NCBI GenBank assembly: GCA_946803715.1
Contig: CAMPET010000057.1
Location: 195,992-214,250, forward strand
Source: Beroe ovata
Lineage: Eukaryota > Ctenophora > Nuda > Beroida > Beroidae
DNA: 18,259 nt
Reading direction: 5' to 3'
Shown here: positions 1 to 10,656 of the stretch, one piece after another
How the letters are laid out: every line of letters begins with the position of its first letter
Position numbering within the stretch: position 1 is the first letter of the stretch
The notes under the pieces: generated by a model
What the model saw: only the letters and a program-made list of their open reading frames with translations
What the model was told of the DNA's origin: nothing
Database searches by the model: none
Position numbers and translations under genes: made by a program

Positions 1-2559
<2,559 letters not shown>

Positions 2560-2880
2560 AATCTACACTTGAAAAGTGGATTATTATTAAATAATTATTG
2601 AATAATAAATATACGGTCTTTGATATTTTAAGAGGCAATAAAAGGAAAATAATTTGGGGACATGGCATGGCTTTAAATGAGCCACACAAGAAAACCTCTG
2701 CTTTAGATTCGCCACAGTGATAGGATTGATTTACAATGTATTTCAACATCACATAACAAAACAAGTGACAGAACATTGAACAAAATAACAAATTAAAATA
2801 CTTCATCATATACTTCATAATTAAACAAATAAAGTAATACCTTATGGCGAAAGCCGTGCAAACGTGGTACACCCCTTATT

Positions 2881-2952
2881 TTTTACTCTATGATCTGATT
2901 TTGCTCTATGATCTGATTTTACTCTATAATCTGATTTTAATCTATGATCTGA
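2881..2952. repeat. 18-bp tandem repeat, four copies
   Basis: Four head-to-tail units of TTTTACTCTATGATCTGA start at 2881, 2899, 2917 and 2935. Units 2 to 4 each differ from unit 1 at a single base. It lies about 320 bp upstream of the Ran start codon. Confidence 0.93.
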
Positions 2953-3039
2953 TATGTATTAGGGTCACGTTTGTCAGGTGTTGAGGTTTTATGTTTGAAA
3001 GATTTCTCCAGCTCCTTGTAGAGGAGAAATCCTGCAATC

Positions 3040-3480
3040 CAGATCCAGCTCCCTACCCTCGCTGGCGGAATTACAATTGCGCGGCGCCGACGGTAGGGAA
3101 TGGCGGAATGCCCCTACAAGCTTTATTTTGGCTGTCGCTGGTAGCCCCTGTTGAGAATTTCATTGCGCGCGCGCCGCAAATCATCCTTGCTCATGCTGCA
3201 GCATGGTCATATGGCGACATGGCGCGTTTGCGCCCGCATCGCGTCAGCTGGGCGGGCATAGCATTGCAATCGATTGTAGGATTTTATCCTACCGTCGGCG
3301 CGCGCAATTTTCATTCCGCCCGCGCAACCACGTGCACTGCACACGCCTTTATCGATTGTAGGATTTCACCCTACCCTTGCTGGCGGGATTTTATTCCTGG
3401 CAAGTGGTAAAATTCGGGCGGAATGACGATTGCGCGGCGCCGACGGTAGGGAAAACCCTACAATTGTTGCCGGCCAGGGA
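3040..3480. mobile_element. GC-rich repeat element with internal direct and inverted repeats
   Basis: The composition jumps to GC- and CpG-rich against AT-rich flanks. The block ATTGCGCGGCGCCGACGGTA occurs near 3076 and again near 3429. An inverted version (CCTACCGTCGGCGCGCGCAA) lies near 3287. CCCTACCC-t/c-GCTGGCGG recurs near 3052 and 3370, and CGATTGTAGGAT recurs near 3270 and 3354. No transposase frame is present, so it looks like a composite of non-autonomous elements. The ends are not defined and the class is unknown. Confidence 0.65.
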
Positions 3481-3564
3481 TCGAATCATGAAAATTTAAA
3501 TCCCGCGCGCATATTAGTATTACTGTCAATCATCTTTCGCGCCTTCCAATCTAGCTCCTGGAAA

Positions 3565-3809
3565 GTGTGACCAGCACACGTATTGCAGAGCTCTGACCAC
3601 AAAGCGCTGCAATCCATGTCACACGTGAAATAGGCTTCAATGATATCTCTATGTAGCAGAAAAGCAAGGTTTTTCGAAGAATTTAGCGTGAAAATTCAGG
3701 GAACCGCCCTGAGTTCGTCAATTTCAAAATCTAACGTCATTTGCAAGGCCATGACAGTTTCCTGATCGAATGGACCCTGAAAGCCGCCGCTAGAGGTTGT
3801 CAATAAATG
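3565..3809. repeat. 245-bp direct repeat, copy 1
   Basis: The copy runs from GTGTGACCAGCACACG to AATAAATG and recurs 342 bp downstream with about seven mismatches by eye. On the minus strand one frame reads protein-like (GPFDQETVMALQMTLDFEID) before a TGA, then continues open for about 70 codons into the left flank. It may be a decayed gene fragment, but I recognise no family. Confidence 0.85.
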
Positions 3810-3906
3810 CTTAATTTATATTAAGAAAGCATGTACAGATCACTCGTCATTAGCAACAAAAATTNGTGTGGCAGTGTGGCTGCCACACTCCTCGTAAGGT
3901 CTACTC

Positions 3907-4151
3907 GTGTGACCAGCACACGTATTGCAGAGCTCTGACCACAAAGCGCTGCAATCCATGTCATACGTGAAATAGGCTTCAATGATATCTCTACGTAGCA
4001 GAAAAGCAAGGTTTTTCGAAGAATTTAGCGTGAAAATTCAGGGAACCGCCCTGAGTTATTCAAGTTCAAAATCTAACGTCATTTGCAAGGCCATGACAGT
4101 TTCCTGATCGAATGGACCCTGAAAGCTGCCGCTAGAGGTTGCCAATAAATG
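3907..4151. repeat. 245-bp direct repeat, copy 2
   Basis: This is the second copy of the segment at 3565-3809, separated from it by 97 bp of unrelated sequence that contains an ambiguous base (3865). The minus-strand frame seen in copy 1 ends earlier here because GAAATTGACGAA has become GAACTTGAATAA, so the frame is not under protein constraint in this copy. Confidence 0.85.
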
Positions 4152-4402
4152 ACATTCAAGAGTAATGATGAGGCATGAGCTTGACTTAGATTTCATTTTA
4201 AGCGGCATTTAGGCAATGCAATGACCTGACTTCTAATGAAAGAGTAGAATAGAAAAAGATGTCACCCGACGACCTCATTTGGAGTAGAATTGAGCCCTAA
4301 GCTTTAAGTCATTAGCATATATCACATGATTAAAAGAGTGAAATCGATGTCTAACCTTATAATCACAGATCAGCTTCCTTCCTGAATAGAGCTTTGCATT
4401 CC

Positions 4403-4410
4403 TATATAAG
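4403..4410 (+). promoter_or_regulatory. TATA box of the lectin-like gene
   Basis: TATATAAG lies 94 bp upstream of the chosen start codon (4497). A start of transcription about 30 bp downstream, near 4433, would leave a 5' UTR of about 64 nt and exclude the in-frame ATG at 4422. That makes the ATG at 4497 the first usable one, directly followed by a signal-peptide-like stretch. Confidence 0.65.
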
Positions 4411-4496
4411 TCTCTGGGACCATGAGCTGTCCCTACAATTCGAGCTTGGGAGGAAGTGGCCGACTCAGGAATTTGTGCAGCTCTAGTACATTTACG

Positions 4497-4590
4497 ATGA
4501 ATTATTCATCCGTTGTGTTTTTCTTGATCGAATTATTTCACTTGTTCCTTTTACTACACAGTCTTCCCCTTCTCTTTTCATCGGGCGTTG
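4497..4590 (+). CDS. Exon 1: signal peptide
   Basis: The exon encodes 31 codons plus one base, ending in phase 1 at donor GTACAG. After MNYSS comes a long hydrophobic run (VVFFLIELFHLFLLLHSLPL) ending in LFSSGV, typical of a cleavable signal peptide, though one Glu sits in the core. Joining to the next exon completes Val and enters the first domain. The donor is weak, but it is the one that gives the phase needed by exon 2. Confidence 0.65.
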
Positions 4591-7500
4591 GTACAGTTAA
4601 CTACAGGGACCATTTACAACAACTCCTTTCCCAGCAATAGATATGAACATTTACATTGTTCGAGCGTGTGCGATTTCCCTGTTCCTTGGCGGCACGAAAA
4701 CTGATCCTGGTAGGAACTATTCTCATTCGTACTTTACCAGAACTCTCGATACTCAAAGTAGAACCTAACTGCAGGAATTCAGTCGAAAACGTAGTTGAAC
4801 AATAAAATCAAGTTATGTGCACCGAATTAAAGTGCACATAACTTTATTTTGTAGAACATGTCTGCAGCATATAGATCAAAGTCACTTCAATAGTTCAATC
4901 TATATGCCACAGAATAACCCTCACATATGGGGTCACAATGTGATATGAATTCAATGAATTATAGGTGAATTCCTCCGCAGTGTTCTCCTGTTCATACTTT
5001 GACAGTTTGACAGTCGAGTTGACACCCGGCAGAACATCTGCAGGGGACGATTCGTCCCTCGTGATTGATGGTGATCCCGACACAGAGTTAAGTCTGGTCG
5101 ATGAGCAGGTGACTTGCTTGTGGAAAGAGACAGAGACAGAGCGGGTGATATTATAACTTCAATTTTAACCAATGATAAACAATGCCACTTCAGAATTGGA
5201 TAACTGTTCGTTGGGACTCATCCAAAATTGTTTCAATGGTACAAATAGCTGTACCTTCAAAGTTGAGGTAAGTACAAGTCTTCACTACCTATCTATATCT
5301 GGATTGAAAGTGGACGAATTGAAAAAGACGTGCATTCAACGTGGTTATATATTACGTACATAATAAATGATAAGATTACCAACTTTCACCATATTTTGCG
5401 CGTTTTGATTGCTCGATTTCTTTTTGATCCAGGTGTACAAAATATACGTGTATGACTTTTCCCTTTACATCTGGCTCACTTTAAGTGAAATTGAACAATC
5501 TTAACCACAAGTATCTTCTGACACTTTGCCGTGGGCAGCCAAACTCCGGGGAACTCCGGTAACATCGTGTAACATCATGTAACAATCGCCCAGTAACATC
5601 ATTTAACAATCGCCCATTTAGTTCTCCCCCAACAATGGAAACTCTACTTGTTACAACATCAAAAACAAAATTCATCGCAAGTTGTTCAGAGTTGCAGGGC
5701 ACTGCTATCCATCCTTGGTAGGTACTATGTGTACGATTGTTCGGGCGCCTACGGTATGACGAGTTTTTTGATGCAATTGAGAACTTGAAATTCATGTGAT
5801 TGAAGATAGCCAACTAAATAATAAAATTCGTCAATAAAATCTATCCTAACGCGGTAACTTACCAGCGAACATGATAAGGGTCTCAACAGACATCGGAGAT
5901 TTGAGCGTATCTGAAATATACGTGTGCTCCTATGAGCGATTCAATATACTCTCTACAACAGGTATGGTTTCATCAGTATGAGTAATATCATAGCCACGGT
6001 CCTTATGACAGGCGAATGTGCTAGCATGATTGAGGTTGCTTAATCGGAAAGGGTTGTTATAATGACGTGATTGCTATTGTCCCGTGTTTCTGTGAATCTA
6101 ATGATAAATCTTTCCTAATTTCAGGTTGTGGAAGCTTTGCCCCAGTCACGTCTCACATTGGTGAAGTAACAGACCACAGTGCCTATACCTCGAAAGTACT
6201 TGTAAGTTTACGAATTTCTTACGTATGAATTATGATTCATTTTCTGTCTGACAAGACATCATCCAGTTCATCAGGGTAATTTTTTTACGAATCTCAACTT
6301 AATAAGCAAGGAAATCTCAGGGGTATGATCGCGACGTTACTATCACATTCAGAGGTCTTGAAGTGGTAAAGGTGAAGAGTGTTATCATCATCAATACTTT
6401 GGACTGTGTTGACTGCTACAACAAGTAGGTACTCGGACGAGAATATTGGGAAAAATATGCCAATAGCTGTACCTCGGGACTCAGGGATAGAATAAATTTC
6501 ATGTCACAATATTATCCCTATTATCATGGCATCTTTAGTAAAACTGACCAATGAGTGACAATTGTTGATATTCAGCATTTTTGGAGCTATTGTCCGAGTA
6601 GAAACTACTGGAGGACTCATCGAATGTGGTGAAATAGACGAAACAAGTGAAAAGCGCACTTTGAAGCAGCAGACTTATACTATCTCATGTGGAGGGATTG
6701 AAGGTAGAAGAAAATTTTTCTGAAATTTGGACATTTGTAATCAATGCCCTCCGTGGTACATTCCGCAGTCCGACCTAATCATTTGACCTTTCAGGCTCAT
6801 CAATCATAATTGGCGATTGGATAGATGATGTTACTTTAGCTGAAGTGTACGTCTGCATTGAAAGGCTGAATTTAGGTGAGGTTCAGGGATGAAGATTGGA
6901 GGTATAAGTTATAACTATCATGAAGTTGTTCATGACACTGAACAGTGAACACTCCATTTTAGGAATGATGGTATGGTGCACGGATTTAGAAAAATTTCAG
7001 TCATAAAGAGAGTCTGCTCAGGTGGAATGCACAAAAAAGCTCAAAATTCGATAAATTGATATAATGCGTCAACGCTCCTTAACCCAGATATAACGCAAAC
7101 TCATCATTCACTACTCTATGATGGTAACCCTAGAGAAGATTTTTTTAGCTGAAGCAATGTAGCTCTCTTATTTAGTAGCATAGTTTTACTTCTATTCCAA
7201 CAGCCAATGACAGGAATCGAAGGATTCAAGTAATCAAGCCATGTCTTCTCTATTTTCCAAAAACTCCACACTTCATAAAAACATAACAGTCGTCAGGTTG
7301 CTAAAGTTGCTAAGAGGAAATATGGTTAATAACCATACGTCTTTTAAGCAACTTTATCAACCATTGGTTATTCATCCAAAATTTGAATGTCAGAAGCCAT
7401 AGAACGAGAATTTTCGTTGGGTACCTATGTTGATGGAAATTTCCTCCAAATTCACCCGTTTTTAAGATTCTCCTGCACGAAATTATATATTGCTTGGCGA

Positions 7501-10500
7501 CGGAGTTTTAGAGAACCTACCATTTCACAATGAGGATCGTTGAGACGAATGAATCATTAGACAACACAAAAGATCATGTCCAACAATAGGTCAATAGAAT
7601 GCTGATGTCCAATAACACCGTGATTCTACAGCAAACCACTAAAAGCTTAAAAGCATGAGCCTTTGCCGCTTTTCATAAACACAGGGTCCATTTCTAACCA
7701 ATAGAATCACGGAGCACGCCGATTATGACATGTCGTCTTTTGTGATCGAGAATTGGGAGAATAACACACCAAGAGGGTTGAGTCATATGTCTAATGTCTA
7801 TGGAAACAAGCACGTGACACAAACTTCTCTAAGCCACCACTAGCCGCTCCAGTGCTCCGGTAAACTACCACGTGCCGCTCCAGTTTGGTACTCAACCACT
7901 TTAATGACCATCAATGACCAGGTGTTTGTCCACATGGACTTAGCATGGGGAGTGGAATAAAAGTAATACTCCTGCCTGTCCATTGAAAAATATTTGTGTG
8001 CGATAGGAAGCCTGAGCAAACTGTCACACCATCTGAACTTACATTTAATCCTTTGAAATCTAGCGGTTTTCAGTGACTTATCTCAATTCTTTGATCTTCC
8101 CTGTTATAGTAGGAAGAAATGTGCATTTTGGTTTGCGGACATCAGGCGTTATTTCAACTCCTTCTCTTCATCAACTCGCAAACTGGTATACTGCAGTGAT
8201 TCATATCACGTTTAAAGTTTCTATAAACTAACCATTGAAACCAATCACGAATTTTTGATATCTTACCATCTCAACTGAGTTAGATACAGAAATCTTCCAT
8301 CATACGAATACATGATGAGAATTTAAAACGTGTTGCACCCTGAAACTTACAATCCAGCAGTTTTGGGATGCTTTAGTGATAGCTCAGCGGTAGAGTTGAC
8401 CGCGGGTCAAACTTCGGAAGGGGAAGATTCAATAAGCGTTAGAGATGATGATTACGAGACAAGGATAACCCTGTCAGGGGATCAGGTCTGCATGAGGATT
8501 GAGGAGACTAAATAAGTTTGTTCAATGTTGATTGGATACTCATAAGCTAATGATAAACACTTTCACATCAGTCCTGGATAACTGTTGCCTGGCCTTCTGT
8601 TAAATTGGTTTCAACAGTTAAAGTCATCATACCATCGACATTTGGGTGAGAAAACAACTCTATTGACTTTTGCGTAGCTTTAAACGCTTAATCATATTCT
8701 TTTTTGAAATGTAGGAATTGTAGGTGGGTACTGGGTACCACTCTAAATTCAACGAGTTGATATCTTATGATCTGGCAAAAAATACCCCAAAATACCTAAT
8801 GATATGGAAATGAAGGAGTGACAGATATTTCTATGATCTTTTCTTGATCTTGAATAGAATGACGACATACGACCATTCAATATTCATAATTTTTTTATTT
8901 CAGTCCGTTCCCACAATCGGTGCAAGTGAATATAGTTTTACCGTTGTCTGAAACAGTTACTACCAATGAGTCTTGTGATGTATTGGGCTTTTCTATGGAT
9001 ACAACGGTGTACAGGTCTTACCTGTGTGATGGTGCCTACGGTAACTGCTTATTGAATGTACTGTCCCAAATCACTAAATAGCGATAGGTACCAAATTTTT
9101 TTAAAAGCTTTCAGAGCACTGATTAACTGACTTGACAGTAAACAGATTTGCCGTATTTTAAACCATCACTGTCAAAACTCATGAGTCAGCTATTTCGAAT
9201 ACTGCAAGGGACAATGGACATGGTGGCGGTTGTAGAGGTGCCAAACGATTTAAAGTCGGTCTGAAAGTCGGTCTGTTATCGAAGATTCAGTCACCTATCT
9301 GTCTACCTACTGTACTTTAGGAAAATTTCTGAGAATCAGAAGCAACTATTTTGGCCTCCAACAACTTAAAGTTTAGTAACCTATTAATTACTCGTCTATC
9401 CAATGCTATCAGGTAACGAGGTGAAAGTATTCACGGGGCAAAATGAACTGCAAATGAGTGTATCAGAAATCCAAGTGTGCTCATATGATGTCCTGACAAC
9501 ATACAGTGGTACGTCTCATTCTGTAGGGTAATAGCTAGCAATCCTGCTTTCTTGTTCTAGCTCCTACCCCGTGAAGTGAGATGAGGAATTGCCAATTGTG
9601 AGATTTAAGATCAAGCATAGCTATATTCCAGGTTGCAGCACCTTTGCACCTCTTTTCTCGAGTTATGACCAACTGATTGACAATGATATTTACACTGCGG
9701 TCACACTTGTAAGTTTGTGCCTCACGCAAGCCTGCTCTATAGGTATCAATTGATGAATAGGTCTACTCTGATTGGAGCTAGAAAAGATAAGTTTCAATAA
9801 CAAATGTGATATTTCAGGATGCCGAAAGTAATGCAGTGTTTACCTTCAATGACGGACCAGTGGCAGTAGATAAAGTTGTGATCATCAATGCTCTGTTCAA
9901 TTGTGAAAACTGCTACACGAAGTTTGTCAATGAACATAGTACAGATTTCCATCCCCCCAAAATTGACTATCTCTAATTGGAAAGTTTTATACCGTATAAT
10001 TTTTATTTGCAGGCACTTGAATCATATTCATATTTCACTGTATAATTAACATACATAATATAATATCATATCTATCAGTTTCGAGCAAACTAGGGTGGTG
10101 GTAAAGAGTGATTCTGGGACGCTACTATGTGATGATACGATTAGTCCAAAAGTATCCACAGGTCACTCATTGAAACATCAAACTTACGTAATAGCATGTG
10201 ATGGAATACAAGGTAAGACCTGAGAGAGGGCATGACTGCTCAGCAAATTGTCAAAAAGAAAAGCCCTACAATAAACTTTTCCAGGAACATCAATTGCTAT
10301 TTCTGACTGGAGAGGGAGCGTGACTTTGGTTGAGGTCTACGTCTGCATTAGATTAAATACTGATAGATTGAACTTCGGTGAGTTTCACATTACCTTTCAC
10401 CTGATCTTCAATGATGAGATGGCATCATAAACCAAGTATAATAAGTAATCCATTGGCAAAACACAAACCCTAGATGTAGAATTATGTCAAATTACTAATG

Positions 10501-10543
10501 AACACGGGGCGTTTTTCGGTGAAGCAGTATATACACAGGTTAA
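4497..10543 (+). CDS. Secreted four-domain fucolectin / F5/8C-like protein, 18 exons (one frameshift)
   Basis: By splice-site reading the exons are 4497-4590, 4981-5108, 5194-5267, 5622-5753, 5866-5961, 6125-6201, 6321-6424, 6576-6703, 6795-6875, 8361-8485, 8572-8645, 8904-9040, 9413-9508, 9632-9708, 9818-9921, 10079-10212, 10285-10377 and 10539-10543. All junctions agree in phase except one exon (5622-5753) that has one base too many. Apart from that base, the coding length fits 585 residues. After the signal peptide come four domains of 130-144 residues with the hallmarks of galactose-binding-like folds: an early D-x-x-x-x-T loop, WITV.W...VS.V.I, cysteines around an extended middle, and a closing SEIQVCSY or LVEVYVC strand like the LCEVEVYG ending of fucolectins. 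A role in extracellular glycan binding is inferred. The His/Arg sugar-binding motif of F-type lectins is not evident. No membrane segment follows. Confidence 0.8.
4591..4980 (+). other. Intron 1 of the lectin-like gene, with a hairpin
   Basis: The 390-bp intron carries an inverted repeat at 4802-4850: AAGTTATGTGCAC faces GTGCACATAACTT across a 9-nt loop, with outer pairing to about 20 bp per arm. The branch region and acceptor TCCTCCGCAG are normal. Confidence 0.65.
4981..5961 (+). CDS. Domain 1 exons (4981-5108, 5194-5267, 5622-5753, 5866-5961)
   Basis: These exons encode about 143 residues. Exon 2 has VELTPGRTSAGDDS and VIDGDPDTELSL ending VDEQ. Exon 3 reads NWITVRWDSSKIVSMVQIAV, the sheet that in discoidin-type domains reads WI.VDLG...VS.V.I. 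Exon 4 carries ASC and, in another frame, YYVYDCSGAY. Exon 5 carries NMIRVSTDIGDLSVSEIYVC. Entry and inner boundary phases are 1, 0, 2, 1 and exit is 1. Four cysteines are at positions shared with domain 3. Exon 4 needs a one-base shift, so this copy may be damaged or the base may be a sequence error. Confidence 0.78.
5569..5616. repeat. 24-bp tandem duplication next to a splice acceptor
   Basis: GTAACATCAT followed by g/t-TAACAATCGCCCA occurs twice head to tail, ending five bases before the acceptor TTTAG (5617-5621) of exon 4. It replaces the usual pyrimidine tract region. A smaller doublet (AACTCCGG twice) lies at 5542-5559. Confidence 0.9.
5622..5753 (+). pseudogene. Frameshifted exon 4 of the lectin-like gene (domain 1)
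   Basis: From acceptor TTTAG the required phase reads on for about 33 residues, including KTKFIASCSELQGTAIHPW, and meets TAG at 5720. From there one frame over the homologous tail YYVYDCSGAY continues to the correct donor (TACG|GTATGA). The exon is 132 nt; phase continuity needs 131 or 134, and the paralogous exon is 137. The alignment to domain 3 (ESCDVLG...YRSYLCDGAY) holds on both sides of the break. It could be a genuine null allele, an assembly error (single ambiguous bases occur elsewhere in this window), or alternative splicing. Confidence 0.7.
6125..6875 (+). CDS. Domain 2 exons (6125-6201, 6321-6424, 6576-6703, 6795-6875)
   Basis: These exons encode about 130 residues. Exon 6 reads GCGSFAPV..EVTDHSAYTSKVL. 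Exon 7 carries VVKVKSVIIINTLDCVDCYN, like the N-R-x-D-C-C loop of fucolectins but with C-x-x-C. Exon 8 carries VRVETTGGLIECGE and TYTISCGGIEG. Exon 9 carries IIIGDWIDDVTLAEVYVCIE. Phases are 1-0-2-1-1, as in domain 1. Splice sites are canonical (GTAAGT, GTAGGT, GTAGAA, GTGAGG). No break is seen. Confidence 0.82.
7303..7355. repeat. Imperfect palindrome in intron
   Basis: AAAGTTGCTAAGAG at the left and TTTTAAGCAACTTT at the right pair with a few mismatches, around the inner TATGGTTAATAACCATA. The whole 53 bp could form a cruciform, and it resembles a minimal foldback element. Confidence 0.75.
7565..7745. mobile_element. Small inverted-repeat element in intron
   Basis: The left end CACAAAAGATCATGTC is matched inverted by GACATGTCGTCTTTTGTG. 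Inner blocks CCGTGATTCT (7609) and AGAATCACGG (7703) also pair. Arms are imperfect, about 55 bp each, with no coding capacity. Likely a degenerate MITE. Confidence 0.55.
8361..9508 (+). CDS. Domain 3 exons (8361-8485, 8572-8645, 8904-9040, 9413-9508)
   Basis: This is the paralogue of domain 1, about 144 residues. Exon 10 reads LGCFSDSSAVELTAGQTSEG then VRDDDYETRITLSGDQ. Exon 11 reads SWITVAWPSVKLVSTVKVII. Exon 12 carries VQVNIVLPLSETVTTNESC and YRSYLCDGAY. Exon 13 carries GNEVKVFTGQ and SVSEIQVCSYD. Exons 11 and 13 have exactly the lengths of their domain 1 counterparts (74 and 96 nt). The frame is intact throughout. Donor GTCTGC after exon 10 is weak, but homology and phase fix it. NES in exon 12 is a possible N-glycosylation site. 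Confidence 0.83.
9632..10377 (+). CDS. Domain 4 exons (9632-9708, 9818-9921, 10079-10212, 10285-10377)
   Basis: This is the paralogue of domain 2, about 136 residues. Exon 14 reads GCSTFAPLFSSYDQ then LIDNDIYTAVTL. Exon 15 carries VAVDKVVIINALFNCENCYT. Exon 16 carries TRVVVKSDSGTLLCDD and TYVIACDGIQG. Exon 17 carries TSIAISDWRGSVTLVEVYVC. Exons 14 and 15 match their domain 2 counterparts in length (77 and 104 nt). Donor GTTTGT after exon 15 is non-standard. The six cysteines line up with domain 2, including C-x-x-C. Confidence 0.83.
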
Positions 10544-10656
10544 CGGGACATGTTTCACCTTGTAGGCTTATCAGCTGTCTTAAATTTGATTGTATAAAGT
10601 AGTGTTATTAAGTTACTGATATAAAGCTTTTGATATAAAACTTTTGAAGCAATAAA
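10539..10656 (+). CDS. Terminal exon: immediate stop codon and 3' UTR
   Basis: Acceptor ATACACAG at 10531-10538, entered in phase 1, completes Gly (G|GT) and then reads TAA at 10541-10543. The protein would thus end shortly after the last strand of domain 4. AATAAA at 10651-10656 could serve as the polyadenylation signal. Other acceptors further down (near 10722 and 10952) also lead to quick stops, so the end of the protein is likely but this exact exon is not certain. Confidence 0.45.

Larger units (their letters stand above)
2560..4402. other. Intergenic region between divergent Ran (minus) and lectin-like gene (plus)
   Basis: The region separates the Ran start codon from the TATA box of the plus-strand gene. 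It contains an AT-rich patch at 2580-2615, an 18-bp tandem repeat, a GC-rich repeat element and a duplicated 245-bp segment, each listed separately. The 139-codon frame at 2991-3410 lies mostly in the GC-rich repeat and is not accepted as a gene. Ran promoter elements should lie in the left part, but none is recognisable. Confidence 0.7.
6876..8360 (+). other. Long intron between the two duplicated halves (1485 bp)
   Basis: This is the only intron above 400 bp in the gene, and it lies exactly at the junction of the two two-domain units. It holds a 53-bp palindrome (7303-7355), an inverted-repeat element (7565-7745) and a doublet of GCCGCTCCAGT (7843, 7874). No further domain exon was found in it. 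Confidence 0.75.

Noticed and set aside
2991-3410. 139-codon plus-strand open frame
   Set aside because: It is mostly inside the GC-rich repeat, where stop codons are rare by composition. It has no domain features and the repeat blocks run through it in both orientations.
3466-3492. Match to a tRNA B-box-like GATTCGATCCC on the minus strand
   Set aside because: There is no A box at the right spacing and no cloverleaf, so a tRNA or tRNA-derived SINE is not supported.
4422-4496. Upstream in-frame ATG of the lectin-like gene
   Set aside because: It lies only 12 bp after the TATA box, before the expected transcription start, and would place a polar stretch before the signal peptide.
5481-5813. 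110-codon minus-strand frame
   Set aside because: It is antisense to a lectin-like exon whose homology, phase and splice sites support the plus strand, and it crosses the tandem duplication.
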